Shown: positions 1 through 12,405, counted from the stretch's first letter. The stretch: 64,000 nucleotides of DNA from Osedax fenrisi (GCA_964019155.1 OZ025245.1:8708431-8772430), one strand, 5' to 3'. Program-made: numbers and translations. The notes: generated by a model not told the origin, from the sequence alone.

Positions 1-92
1 ACTAATTTTTATATATTTCACATTTACATCAATTTAAAAAAAATAATCTGTGCCAACTTCGCGATTCAGTGAATAATAATGTAAATTTCATC

Positions 93-262
93 CAGTGGTG
101 TAAATAATACCGATAAAAAAACGAGCCCGAGCTGAATCGAGACTCTAGCCAAACAAACCCGAGCCGAGACTCTAACAAAATGAGCCCGAGCCGAGTTGAG
201 ATTTTAGGTAACTAAGACTGAGACTGCATTATGCTTTAGATTTGAGAATCATTATATCACTA
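93..262. repeat. Dispersed repeat with CCGAGC motifs, possibly a hAT-type MITE
   Basis: The left end CAGTGGTGTAA and the right end TTATATCACTA are imperfect inverted repeats, and the interior repeats GAGCCCGAGCYGA-type motifs three times. A second copy sharing the GAGCCCGAGCC core and the terminal ACTGCAT..GCTTTAGATT segment lies at about 46968-47370. The CAGTGGTG start resembles hAT termini, but I see no 8-bp duplication around this copy, so the class is an inference. Confidence 0.4.
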
Positions 263-1440
263 GTATGTGGTGAGATAATAAGGATAACCAAGAAAGTATT
301 TGTGGATGACTTGCAAAGTAATTTAGAATGACTTCAAATTGAAAATTGTTAATTATCGTTTAATAATATTTATATATAATATAATTAATAATATTATATT
401 TCTAGTATTAATATATATATATATATTATAAAGTGAAGTCTGCAGATATATCAATTAATGTAATATATTATGTATATATACATTTATGTCGAATTGAATT
501 AAATTCAATCAAATTCGGTCATTATGTAATATCGATATATCTGCATAAATAAATTGTTTTAGGCTTCACGTTCTGTTGATTGCATAGCTATGTGTGTATT
601 TCTATTTTGTAATTAAATGTTTTATCATTTGTATAAATTGTTATTCATTTTGTATTTTATATTTGTTATCGTGTGTCTATTTAGTGTCGTTATTTTCCTA
701 TAAAAGGAACACCGCTCGGTGAGATCGATACACTTTCGGTTCTGCGTCTCACCGGGTTGGTATATATTGTCGTTATTACTATTATTATGTTTATGTTGTT
801 ATATTCAACTGGTCTTTGTCAATAAATTTATATATGAATGAACTTCAGTTTGTTAAAGATAATTAGCTATATTAATATAAAGTAGTAATATTATCTATAC
901 ATTTATTTGTGTGGATAGGTAATATATTTATTTGACTTAGGTTTAGCTACTTTAGGTATAGTATCAGTAACAATTGATAATAGCAAGCACATATTATGTA
1001 CACACTATACATACTGATATACACAATATACACTGTATTATACAGTCTGTATAACTTACAATGTACACACTGTACACATAACTTATGAAATACTTACTAT
1101 ACAATTATGAATTCATCTGTTATGACTAAGTAGATACTGAATAATTTGTATTGATTAGTATAGGAATATTGTAATATTAAATGAGAATATTGAATATGGT
1201 GTATTGTATTTTATAAATATACTACTAAATATTTATTCATTTGTAAATATGATAATAATAAAATGAAAGAATAACGTAATTATAACGATAGGTATGCGGA
1301 TAATATCATATAAATTATTTAATACAAATATAATACGAAATGTAATATACGGATAAATATTTAATCAATTAGTACATACAAAAAATAATAAAAACTAGAC
1401 AGAATATAATTAGGATATTGAATACGAGGAATATTTTACA
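263..1440. other. AT-rich stretch without recognisable gene
   Basis: No coding signal is visible. Short (TA)n tracts and an imperfect inverted repeat (about 436-461 against 521-545) are present. The only GC-richer patch is around 690-765, listed separately. Confidence 0.6.
690..835 (+). promoter_or_regulatory. TATA box and AATAAA module, possible solo-LTR remnant
   Basis: A TATAAAAGG box near 699 is followed by a short GC-richer segment (CACCGCTCGGTGAGATCG) and, about 120 bases later, by an AATAAA polyadenylation signal near 822. TATA box plus close poly(A) signal is how LTRs are built. I could not find a second LTR or a primer-binding site, so this may also be an isolated promoter-like coincidence. 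Confidence 0.22.
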
Positions 1441-1448
1441 TTTATATC

Positions 1449-2688
1449 CAAGGATGGGGTCAAATACATATTTGTATTTAAATACGCTTATTTTGTGTTT
1501 ACCTATGTGTATTTGTATTTGAATAATTATACAGTGATGTATTTGTATTTGAGAGTCGTATTTGTTGTATTTGATCAAATACAGTTTCAAATACACCTTT
1601 AAAAATGTTTTAATATAATAGAATGTAGAATTTAAAAAATCACTTTATAAATTAACAAATAATTAACAATAATTTATATTTAATAATAAATTCATTAAAT
1701 AATAAAAATTATATAATAGAACAATAATTTTCAAAGAATTTTATGAATACTATATAAATAAATTTATGAATTTATATTCTATATAGAATATGTATGTGTT
1801 AAGCGCTGTTCACATGAGCAATCTATTCCAGCAATTTCGCAATGTAATTCTTAAGAATTCCAGTTACAAAATACCCTAGTGGCAAATATTTTAGGGTGTT
1901 AACATGAGCAATGTATTTTCGCAGTAGAATACTTAAAAATATATACATTTTATAAGTTCATTATATAATCATAAAGTGGTAATATACATATATTCATAAT
2001 TTAAAATTATATAAGAAATTATATATTATAATTATTAATTAATTATTATTAATTATTAATTAATTATTAAATAAACTATCATAAATGATTAAATAACTTA
2101 ATTTTAATCACTTATAATTGTAAACGATTATAAATAGATTGACCTCTAGAAAGGTAAATGCGTATACATTACTACTCGTCAGTATACTTGTGCATGTGTT
2201 TATTTACCAATTGCATAAATTGTCACAAAAACTAGAATAAATTAGAACATTTAGCAATCGCAGAAAAAACATAGACTTTTACATTTTGGAAATTCTTAAG
2301 AATTCCATTGCAAAATTGTTGTAATAGATTGCTCATGTGAACAGCGCTTTATAAATTATAACTTATAATATCCCAAGCAACTAGTTTATTGTTTACAGTT
2401 TTTTATTATATTTATTTTCTTTAGGAATATATTTTAAATAGATTTCAATTAATTATTATGCAATCTACTATATGGATAAGGATTATTATTTAATAAAATA
2501 TGATCATATGATTTAAAATATGATTTAATATTTAATGTGTTAATATTTGTATTTGTATTTGATAACATTTATTTGTATTTGTATTTGTATAAAAATATAA
2601 TCAATATTTGTATTTATATTTGTTTTGAATCAATAAGAAAAATGTATTTGTATTTGTATTTGATAAAGTGTATTTGACCCCAACCCTG
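1449..2688. mobile_element. Non-autonomous hAT-like DNA transposon with 8-bp TSD
   Basis: The left terminus CAAGGATGGGGTCAAATACA pairs with the right terminus, whose reverse complement reads CAGGGTTGGGGTCAAATACA. Both ends continue into repeated TATTTG units. The 8-bp sequence TTTATATC is present immediately outside both ends (1441-1448 and 2689-2696), the TSD length of the hAT superfamily. No transposase ORF is present in the 1240 bp, so it would need one in trans. A second MITE (1802-2348) is nested inside. Confidence 0.78.
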
Positions 2689-3105
2689 TTTATATCATAT
2701 TTTTACAAATATATAATATTTATTATATAAGATTTAATCTGTTTTTAAAATATTTTTTAATAAATAATATAATATTTTATTAATAATATATTTGAGGATG
2801 TAATACATTATATGATTGCCTGATTAACATTTTTAATGTATTTTATTATGTAAATGGCAATTTATAATTATGTATTATTACCGCTAGGGTATTTTGAAAC
2901 TGGAATTCTTAAGAATTCCATTGCGAAATTGCTGGAATAGAGTGCTCATGTGAACAGCACTACAGCATATACATTTTATATATAGAATATAAATTCATAA
3001 ATTTATTTATATAGTATTCATAAAATTCTTTGAAAATTATTGTTCTATTATATAATTTTTATTATTTAATGAATGTATTATTAAATATAAATTATTGTTA
3101 ATTAT
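1664..3105. repeat. Long inverted duplication with arms of about 220 bp
   Basis: Bases of about 1664-1884 reappear inverted at about 2881-3105. The arms include the left TIR of the nested MITE plus roughly 135 bases of hAT-element interior flanking it. The right arm lies outside the hAT element, so it is a separate inverted copy of this segment rather than a normal transposon end. The spacer is about 1 kb. Confidence 0.6.
1802..2348. mobile_element. Harbinger-like MITE nested in the hAT element
   Basis: The left arm starts AGCGCTGTTCACATGAGCAA and the right arm is its inverse. The TIRs extend for about 60 bases with a few mismatches. The trinucleotide TTA flanks both sides (1799-1801 and 2349-2351), matching the 3-bp TWA duplication of PIF/Harbinger elements. 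The element is 547 bp and non-coding. Superfamily assignment rests on TSD and TIR form only. Confidence 0.68.
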
Positions 3106-3680
3106 AAGATTATACCTATCAGGTACCATATATTATATATACTGTAGTGTGACAATACTTCATGAATTCATGATATTTGTAAGATAGGTACCACTGTACT
3201 TGAGAAAAATAGCTAAAACCAAATATTAATTACATTACCTAATACAGATTATTATAGTTCATTATACTATTGTATACTAGGTTATACTTAAGTATGATTC
3301 ATTATTAATAGTATGTTTCATAGATTATTATTATGATTACCGCTAATTTTTATATAATCGTATTAATAATGATATGAATTAAAAACATAAATATATTTAA
3401 TATTAGGTTATGGTAGATTCCGAACGTTGACAATTAAAAATGCTCACAAGCGATGCCCGCAATATTAAATATTATCTACATATAATATGAATGGCCATGA
3501 TAATAAGCGTATGTCTATTTATAGACTATCATGCATGCACCGGCTTATCAGTAACATATATATATAATATATATTATAGGCTCACTCAGATGTAGTGCAG
3601 CTGAAAAACTTAGAAATATCAAAACTAAATCCAACAAAACCAAACCTGTGAAAATAATTAAAACTAAAAATATTAATAAC

Positions 3681-3722
<42 letters not shown>
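3106..3722. other. AT-rich stretch without recognisable gene
   Basis: Contains a (CA)n/(TA)n compound tract just before 3723 into which the pogo-like MITE inserted. Nothing else is recognised. Confidence 0.5.
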
Positions 3723-3725
<3 letters not shown>

Positions 3726-4166
3726 TCAACTCCAGATAAGTCCAACTCGAGAGGGACCGGAAAAAGTGTCCGACTTAGCGAGATGTCCGACTTATCCGAG
3801 ATTAAGAATATCATGCAAATAAGACATGAAATGCGGAGAGCTAGTTAAATGGTTACCGAAATATGGAATTATGCAACAATCAGCAACATAAAATGTTGTA
3901 TTCAATTATATTACTTACTAAAATTATAATATTCATTATTTAAAGTAAACATTTCTGACTATTTATAAAAAGTCCGACATATCCAGTATACAAATCATAA
4001 AGTGACTATAATATGTGTCCGACTTATAGAAAAGTCCGACTTATCCAATCCAACTTATCCGACTTATCCGATTAATTTAACATGGAAATAGATGTGACCA
4101 ACTAAATGTGTCCGAATTATCGAGAAGTCCGACTTATCCGTAGTCCGACTTACCGAGAGTTGACTG
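3723..4166 (+). mobile_element. pogo/Tigger-like MITE, copy A
   Basis: The ends are CAGTCAACTCC and, inverted, GAGTTGACTG, with TA dinucleotides on both sides inside a (TA)n tract. Both subterminal regions carry repeated GTCCGACTTATC-type units. Related copies lie at 25739-26208 (same orientation) and 59741-60192 (inverted). TA duplication and CAGT start fit the Tc1/mariner/pogo group; the exact family is inferred. No transposase is encoded in 444 bp. Confidence 0.75.
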
Positions 4167-4537
4167 TATATATATATATATATTTCTCTATATTACAATT
4201 TTATAAATTTACATATTTTTACTAGTAAATATTTTATTAACGTAATTTATTATTTACTTTAATGTAATGTATTGAAATATGATGATAACTTATATATGTT
4301 CATGAACAATTTTTTATTATTTTTATTAATGTATCTTATATTTTATTGTTTCATTTATTAATTATATTACAACGAATGCTAACATATAAATCATTATTAT
4401 ATTATTACTTTTACTAATATTTGAATCTGTACATGAACATAATGGAGGTATCGTCCAAATAAAGCATATAGGCTTTCACTTATCCTTCATAGATGTATGA
4501 TATACATAGTATGTCGTATATCTATAAACTGATTTCA

Positions 4538-4602
<65 letters not shown>

Positions 4603-4618
4603 GATATATATATCGTTA
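4167..4618. other. AT-rich spacer with (TA)n
   Basis: Low-complexity DNA, including a (TA)n run at about 4540-4600. No gene is seen. Confidence 0.5.
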
Positions 4619-4702
4619 TTTTATTTTGATGGAGAGTCTCCACTGGTGACCTTTTATCACATCCAGGAACTTAAATGAAGTTTTCACTCATGAGTTATAA
4701 CC

Positions 4703-4705
<3 letters not shown>
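4619..4705 (-). repeat. 3' fragment of tRNA-derived SINE family 1
   Basis: The segment shares the CATCCAGGAACTTAAATGAAG-like body and the GAAGTTTTCACT stretch with the longer SINE copies at 4733-5044 and 62820-63107. The tRNA-like head is missing, so this is a truncated copy, which is usual for SINE insertions. Confidence 0.5.
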
Positions 4706-4732
<27 letters not shown>

Positions 4733-4734
<2 letters not shown>

Positions 4735-5044
4735 ATTTTTATTGTTATTGTTATTGTTATTATTATTGAACAATAATAACATTATTATTATTTTATTTGG
4801 TGGAGTCCTTTCATCCTATCCAGGAACGTAGATGAAGTTTTCTATAACCATATATGGCTTTAATGTCCCTTCGAAACTGCTCTCATGTTATGGCATCCAG
4901 GATTTGAATGAGAGTCGATCGTATATTTATACACATTTATATAAGATCACTTCTGAATATTATTTGTAGTCATATTTTAATGGTATGGATGTGTCCTAAT
5001 GCTTGTATTGCCTAAGGTATTATCCAATTGAGCCACTCAGGCAG
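4733..5044 (-). repeat. tRNA-derived SINE family 1, diverged copy
   Basis: The order on the minus strand is a degenerate tRNA-like head (about 4980-5044), a body of about 190 bases (TCCTTTCATCCTATCCAGG, CATATATGGCT, GAGAGTCGATC on the plus strand), then a TTG/TTA-rich tail near 4735-4790. The same order occurs in the better-preserved copy at 62820-63107. The B box has been lost here by mutation. Confidence 0.6.
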
Positions 5045-6319
5045 TTATATATATATATATATATATAAATATATGTTACTGATAAGCTGTTGCAAGTATG
5101 ATATTCAATACAAAGACAAACGCTAACTATACTAGCCAATTATATTATATATAAATAATCTTAAACAAATTTCGGGAGTTGCTTGTGCGGGTTTTTAATT
5201 TTCAAAGTGCGGATTACGTCCAGATACCAAATATTATATCAAATTAAATAGGTTAATGATATCATTATCGTCCTATTTAAAATAAAATAAATAAAATTAA
5301 CATTCATATTTACCTATTTAATAAAGTATATATTATACTTAATAGTATTTACTAATCTAATAAATAGAATTATTAAATATTATGCTTAGTTACTTAGTAA
5401 CTTACTCTAGTACAATTATTATAATATATTATATAATATATATATTATATAATATTATATTTAATATAATATTATACTATAATATTATTATAATATAATA
5501 TTATTATAGTTATTAATTAAAATTATTCAATACATTATATATTAAATACTATTAATTGTGTATTATTAATCACATTTTATATAGTTTATATTTGTATTTA
5601 ATAATAATTTTATTTCGTCACAAATTAATTGGCTAGACGTCCCACATTACATTGAAATACGTCGCAAATAGTTTTTCAGTCGTCCCCTACTACCTGAACC
5701 ATCTCTATACCGCACGGATATAACAAAACTATGTCTAAAGTTAATTATATAATTGAAATATTCGTTAAAAAACATAACAATAATGTGTGTATTTATATTA
5801 ATAAATCTATATATTAATATTATATATTTTTATTTTGACCTCGATGTGAAAAACCATATTTCTATATTAAATATAATTAAATTTTGAAAATATTTCAAAT
5901 TTCTTTTTGAATATTTATATCATATCAATAAATACATTATATATTCAAATGTAATATAAACAAAATTAATAGTTAAATAATAATATTATAAATTCAAACA
6001 TATATAATTAGCTAAAATACTAACAAATTATATTAATGTGACTTTTTAAAAGTTATAAAAGAAATTAAAAATAGCATGATAATAATTGAGTTTATTTACC
6101 AATAATAATAGATAATATAAGTGTATAAATAGAATAAATAAATAGCAGACTGCAGATGAAATATATAATTTCAATTATAAATATATATATTAATTTCGTT
6201 AATTTATAACTTTATTTATAACTTATATCAACCTATTTATCATTATAGTGTATCTTAATAATGAACAATATTTCTTTATTATCTAATCTAATTATTATTT
6301 ATTAATAATTATTTTGTTT

Positions 6320-6365
<46 letters not shown>

Positions 6366-6424
6366 AGTGTGTGTGTTTTTGTGTGTATATGTGTGTATGC
6401 ATATGTATGTGTATGTGTGTGTTA
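5045..6424. other. AT-rich stretch without recognisable gene
   Basis: Very AT-rich sequence with TA- and TAA-rich runs, ending in a (TA)n/(TG)n compound microsatellite at about 6324-6420. Two slightly GC-richer patches (about 5165-5230 and 5630-5710) show no open reading frame of note. Confidence 0.5.
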
Positions 6425-7600
6425 TGCAGTAGTGTAGTCGATAGATAATAAAGTATGGGTTATAGTTAGTATGATGGATGTTATGATGTAAGTACGTATT
6501 TTGTTTATATTGAAGATATGGTGGAATGTGTAGGCTTTTAAGGTGGATATGTATTTAACAAATATTAATTTGCTGTTAATATGTATACCTAGATATTTTA
6601 TTGTATTGGAAGGAGGGCTTTGGTACTACCAAGGTAGACTTGTGGGAATAGTGCTTGGTTAGTACTACTAATTTAAGTTAGTAGGGGATTTAGGAGGTGT
6701 ACAATTCATAATTAAGGTATTACTAATTTAAGTTAGTAGGGGATTTAGGAGGTGTACAATTCATAATTAAGGTATTATTAGGGTTAAGTAGTAACTAGTT
6801 ATTGATCAACCATTTATTGATAGTAGTGAGACAGGGTTGGAGATGGGTACTAGATGATTAGTGACAATTCATGAATTTAAATGTCGTGTGTATAAAAGTT
6901 GTACTTGTCTGAAGGAAAGGATTTTATCAGTTTTCTAAGGGGTTATGTATACCTCTATAGAGGCAGAAGAGTATAGTGTAGACTCTACACTGTAGAGGGT
7001 TGATTATTGATGTACTCCAAAGAGGACTATTCATGTGGGTGATGGTGACTTTGTTATTGTAGTGGTATAGGTTAATTGTAATATAGTTAGAATACCATAT
7101 AAGTACATGTACTGCAGTATGTTAAGTCTACTTAGTGTTATTCTATAGATACGTAAGTATAGGTTAATGGTTTCAAATTCTAAATATAGGTGGATAAACA
7201 GTAGTTGTATTGGGAGGTCATTATCATGAGATTTCAGTAGATCGTCGAGTATGGAGAGTAAAGACGTTTATGTACTATAGAGTTTTCAGAAGGAAATTTG
7301 CTGAGGGTCAATTATATTGTTGTCAGAGAGGAAGGAGATTAGTTATGTGTACATTAGTTTCTCAAGTATTTTAGTTAGAAGAGAAAGTTGAGGAGAGAAA
7401 GAAGATATGGGTATGTAGGTAGAGAGGGTAATACTGTCGAATTGTGTTTTTTTATATAAAATTGCTTATAATGGCATTTGTTATGTCTGAAGGGATCCCT
7501 TATTATCGATAATACCAGTTGTAAGGGATTCTTCAATGAAACATTTGTATAGTGGTTCAATAGTCATGGCGTGCTTTTTCAAAGTTTTTAGGGGTAATGT
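6425..7600 (-). pseudogene. Decayed non-LTR retrotransposon reverse transcriptase
   Basis: Reading the minus strand gives diagnostic RT pieces in the right order, in shifting frames. Around 7370-7420 is a degraded TYIPIS..STF block like the YRPIS motif. Around 7130-7240 is LDDLLKSHDNDLPIQ followed by a decayed motif A. Around 6559-6600 is KYLGIHINSKL, the segment that follows the catalytic core. The order and spacing fit a CR1/L2/Jockey-type RT. Stops and frameshifts are frequent, so it is a dead copy. Its 5' part between 7600 and 8287 may be the same element, too decayed to recognise. Confidence 0.6.
6666..6775. repeat. Exact 55-bp tandem duplication
   Basis: The 55 bases beginning TACTAATTTAAGTTAGTAGG occur twice head to tail (6666-6720, 6721-6775) without a difference that I can see. 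It lies inside the decayed RT, so it is a recent local duplication in dead sequence. Confidence 0.85.
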
Positions 7601-8286
7601 TTCCGAGTTGAAGAATATTCGGAGGTTACAATCAGATTGTAAATATATGTATTAGTACTACTTCCCACATTGGAAGGTAAAACACAATAAACATGGGATG
7701 CATTTCGTGGGTGTCAGAATGGAGATAGGGGAGATAGGGGCGGTGTTTCGTCCGCACCGTCCCTACCTCCGGAAATTCATAAGATTCATAAAATTGTATG
7801 TATATTACATTTTTTACCGGGTGTTTATATTATCATATATACATTTAATTGTAAATTTAATCATAGATTCATATCTGGTGGGTCAGGTAACATGATTTTA
7901 TTAGTTCTGCCGAGGAATTTATTGGTTATTTTATAGAGTTATTTGAAGTCATGTTTGTAGCAGTTGAATTTTATATTATAGTAGTTAAATTTTGAATTTT
8001 TTTAGAAGTTTGCGATATAAATTTAGATTAATTTAAGAGATGATTGGGAGAGGTTGGGATTCTTTCTAACAAGTCATTTTGGAATATGAGTTCAGTAGAA
8101 AATCATTGTTTAGTTGTGTGTGCAGGTATACTATAGTAGTCGAATATATAGTTGTGCGTACTTATTAAGGAGTAGGGTAAGTACATTGTGGAAGGGTGAA
8201 ATTGAAGTTATTGTGGAACATGGTGTGGCATTGATGTCTACTAACAATAATGTAAAATTAATGTTTTCAAGGTTACGAAAGGATGA
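7601..8286. other. Unassigned stretch
   Basis: Moderately complex sequence without a clear frame, possibly the 5' portion of the decayed retrotransposon to its left. No motif supports a function. Confidence 0.4.
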
Positions 8287-8294
8287 TAGGCATG

Positions 8295-8451
8295 TAGTGA
8301 CGCTGGAACGATTTTGTATATAGACAAAATCAAAATAAATGTTATGGTAAAAGTGGGGGGAGGACCAATACATAGGAGGTCCCCTATATTTAAAGTAGGG
8401 GGGCATATCCCCCCGTCCCCCTAGGGATATTAATCTGTTGCTGCGCAACTA
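8295..8451 (-). mobile_element. hAT-like MITE (GGGGCGCT family), copy 1
   Basis: A 157-bp element related to 43770-43927 in inverted orientation. The left end is TAGTGACGCTGGAACGAT and the interior carries the paired runs CCCCCCGTCCCCC and GTGGGGGGAGGACC. TAGGCATG flanks both ends exactly (8287-8294, 8452-8459), an 8-bp TSD as in hAT elements. Confidence 0.72.
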
Positions 8452-8459
8452 TAGGCATG

Positions 8460-8974
8460 TAGGGTATGTAGGCATGTAGGCATGTATTTATAATAATATG
8501 TATGATATGACATACTGTATACTGATACTACTTAATTATATTATAATAATCTATTCAATACTTATATATTGAATAGTTAATACTAACTTTATAATAATGG
8601 CAACATGTAGCCTATCTATTTTTGGTAAATATTTCCGTATAATAAATAATAACATATTTTAAATATATTATGATATAATATAATAATATTAAATATTGTA
8701 AAATTTAAAGTTGTTAAAATAACGATGAACACCTATTAGCGTGTGTTAATATAGGATGTAGTTCCTATAGTGGATGTGTATGTGTATGTGGATTTGTTAG
8801 TGTTGTTATTTACGTTAGTGTTCTTATATATTACAAGTGGCATAACTAAAGTTATCATATATGACTTATTTGTATATATTATCATATATATTTGAAATAT
8901 ATTATCATATGTTGATCATATATGATCTTTTGATAAATGGATATTATTTAATAATTAAATTATCAAGTATATAT
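8460..8974. other. AT-rich spacer
   Basis: No gene is recognised. A short GGCATGTA iteration near 8454-8485 and (TA)n tracts near the right end are the only structure. Confidence 0.5.
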
Positions 8975-10212
8975 ATATATATTTATTTTTATTTTAAAAT
9001 GTTTTATTGACTACAAAATCACGTGGTGGTTATGAGTGTCATGAGAAGTAAACAAAAATAAAATAAATAAAGTACAATACAAATAAAGGAAAAGGGAGGG
9101 TAGGTTACAATGTTAAACGGTGCGTGGAGAGTTTATATTTAAATAGTTACAGGGATTTCAAACACCTAATGTCATATGGTAGAGCATTCCAGTATTTTGG
9201 AGATACCACAGAGAAAGCAGATTCAGAGTGAGCAGAAATAGTCGAGAGTTGCACAATTTTAATCGTGTGATATTTCCTGCTAGCTCGATTAAGGGTCTGA
9301 ATACTAATCAAGTCTGCTTGGTACTCGGGAGATCTAAGATGTATCACCTTATGGTTATCACAATAGTAGTCTGTATCTGCAGAGATACCTAAACTTAAGA
9401 CTGCCGAGTGATCGCATTACGGTCGATATTTACACTATTGAAGAAACTTCAGTTTATATAGGGTGCGTATAGCACGTCATTGTATTATCTCAAGTTTAAG
9501 CATAAGCTTTAGGGGTAGATTACATAGAAGTGAGCAGCAGTATAGAAGTTTATTGAAGACTAACGAGTGTATTATACTTGTAGTCATTGAATAGGTCAAT
9601 TTATTGCGTGATTTTCTAATGTTATAAAGAAAGTAGTTGGCATTGCGAATTATTATAGATATGTGGTCAGAGTAATCTAGGTGGGAGTTGATTTTGAAAC
9701 CAAGAGTTGTTATGGATTGTGAGGTAGGGAAGGATAGTAGAAAGGGTGAGTGATGATTAGGGGGTATGTAGGTCTGGAGAGAATGATGGTGTATGTTTTG
9801 GTCATATAAGTGATAGGGAATTATAGGAGAACCAGTCAGTAAGTTCTATGAGGCAGTTAAAAATAGACAGTTGAATAGATTTGGAGTCACAGGAAATGGG
9901 AAAAGAAGTATACATTTTTAGATCGTCGGCAAAGAGATGGTAGTGGATGTAAGGATATTTACCAAATATGGATTTTATGGGTAAAATATAAATAATAAAA
10001 AGTAAAGGACCAAGCACGGAGCCTTGTGGAATGACATGAGAGCTGATAAATGGAGTAGAGAAGGATGAGTTAATTTTCACTGAAGAGGACCTTAAGGAAA
10101 ATAATGAAATAAACCATCTGTGTAATTGATCATAAATACCGATTTAATTGAGTTGTAAAGCAATAATGTCATGGTTTAGAGTGTCAAAGGCACTGGATAG
10201 GTCAAGTAACAC

Positions 10213-12405
10213 AAGGACTTCCGACCCATTACATTGGGCTCAGTGGTTGGAAGGCTTTTCCATAAGATCTTAGCGTATCGACTGGATCTATGGTCACGAT
10301 TGAGTATCCGGCAAAAGGCGTTCAGGAAATTCGAAGGACTCGCAGAGAACCTTTTTATATTGAAGACAATATTAGAGGATTCGAAGCGATCACTCAAGGA
10401 TGTTAACGTAATATTCTTGGACGTCGCTAAAGCTTTTGACACGGTTACTCATCAGCAGATCGTGAGGTGTGCGATGAATTGTGGCGTCCCTAGGTCGCTA
10501 CTCAAGTATATCGCGGATTGCTACTCGGGCTCAACTACTTGTCTAAGGATTGGTTCGGAACATTCTCGGTTAATCAAGGTTGGAAGAGGTGTACGGCAGG
10601 GCGACCCCATGTCTCCAGTACTTTTCAATTGCGTCATTGACAATGTTGTTAGGAATCTGGGCAAGGATATTGGGGTCTCCGTCGGAGGTGTGTTACTAAA
10701 CTGTCTTGCGTTCGCGGACGACCTTGTACTACTGGCTCAGACGAAGGCTGGAGCGGCACTGTTATTGTCACGGGTGGAAACATCTATGATGAGTGCAGGG
10801 CTTAACTTAAATTCGTCTAAATCGGCATCCATGTCGATTAAGGTCAGCCAAAAGCGCAGGAAATGGTTTTGCGATCCTAAGAGTTATCTTAAGACGGCTA
10901 GCGGTGAGTGTATCAAGTCATTGGAAATTGATGAGACGTACAAGTACTTGGGCGTAGAAATCTGGTCTGGAATTGAGAGGTGAAAACGTATATGAGAGGT
11001 TGGAACAGACGTTGGTTAATCTGACAAATGCTCCGCTCAAACCTCAGCAGAGAATTTTCATGCTCCTAAACAATTTATTACCTTCTCTTAATCACCTTCT
11101 GGTGTTAGGAGTTTCGTATAAACAGACCTGGATTAAATTGGACTACCTTGTACGGAGATTCGTTAGAAGATGGCTACATTTACCGAAAGACGTTCCTATG
11201 GGTTTCTTTTACGCTAGTAACGACAACGGGGGATTTGGGTTTCAGTGCTTCACTGATACGATTCCGATTATTCGTGGGAAAAGGAGTGCTGGGTTATTGG
11301 GTTCTTCGGACCCGGTAACTAAAGCTCTTACTTCCCTCTCCACTGACCTACGAAAGTCAACCGTTATTGAAAGATGGGGAATTGAATGTACTAGTCTAAA
11401 GATGGTGAAAGTTGCTTGGGGTAAGGAATTGGTATCTAAGTACGATGGCCGTGGTATGAAGGATGCTTCGATTCTCGGGTTCGTTAAAAGCTCGATGGTG
11501 GATGGGACATATCTGATGCGGGGTAATGCCTACATCGGAGCTCTATCTCTGAATTTCAATAGCTGCCAAACTAAATCTAGGATGAAAAGGTATTTTTCTC
11601 TATCCTCAAATAGGTGTGATGCATGTAACAGTACAGAAACATTAGGACATATCTTACAAAGCTGCTCAAAAACACATTATGCAAGACTGCGAAGACACGA
11701 CTCAATTGTGAAATATCTGGAAAAGGAACTCGTTAAGAAGGAATACACTGTGCTGGTCGAACCAATAATTAAAACGATTGTCGGCCTAAGAAAACCGGAT
11801 CTAGTTTTCTGGAAGACAGATTTGGGAGTGGTATGGGTAGTGGATATCTCGATTGTGGCGGATACCTTCTCTCTGGAGAATCCTCACATCGAGATGGTAA
11901 ACTACTACTCGAAAGAGTGCATCACGTCTTGTGCTAAAGCCAAAAGCGGTATGAGTAATGTATTGGTCAGTGCATGTATTCTTAATTGGCGGGGGACTTT
12001 ATCGAAAACGAGTTACGATGAGCTTTTACCGATTGGGTGGTCTAAGCGTGTTTGGATGATTATGAGTGTCCGAGTTTTGGAGAAGGGTAGATGGATCTAT
12101 GATGAATTTCGCAAGAGTACGCGCCGTAGTGCACAATGGCGGCAGCCCGAACCTGATTGAGCCCCTACTGATTGATGATATTGATAATGAATCCCCGGAA
12201 TTGTTTTTGATTGAAATTGGTACGTAAGGCAATCTTGGGTGAGGACCCGAGTGGGTTAGTTAGTCAACTACTCAATACAAGAAAACCACTTTCTTGATGC
12301 GCGTGTAACAATGCATATCGAATGTATCATGTCCCAAAAAGGACATGAGACTTGTGGAAATGGCAACTCCCTTTACGGCTTCATGCCGTGATCCGGAGGG
12401 GCCTT
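10213..12405 (+). mobile_element. 5'-truncated R2-like retrotransposon inserted in CR1-like copy 1
   Basis: The sequence is collinear with the full-length element at 52302-57102, starting at the part that corresponds to about 54913, and runs to the same 3' end. Host sequence ending GTAACACAAGG joins element sequence starting AAGGACTTCCG, so the truncation junction has AAGG microhomology, as expected from incomplete target-primed reverse transcription. The 3' junction lies after GGAGGGGCCTT. Both junctions fall in the same host codons as in copy 2. Confidence 0.85.
10234..12160 (+). pseudogene. R2-like RT/endonuclease, 5'-truncated and frameshifted
   Basis: The first frame (10234 to about 10983) carries RT motifs including FLDVAKAFDT, GRGVRQGDPMSPVLFN and LAFADDLVLL. 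Near 10963 this copy reads AAATCTGGTCTGG where the intact copy reads AAATCGGTCTGG, an extra T that shifts the frame. The second frame (about 10973-12160) continues with the thumb, the CX2CX7HX4C zinc knuckle (CDACNSTETLGHILQSC) and the restriction-like endonuclease (KPDLVF..VVDISIV). Everything upstream of the RT core is absent, so no DNA-binding N terminus would be made. Nucleotide identity to the copy at 53652-56858 is high, so the insertion is fairly young. Confidence 0.88.
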
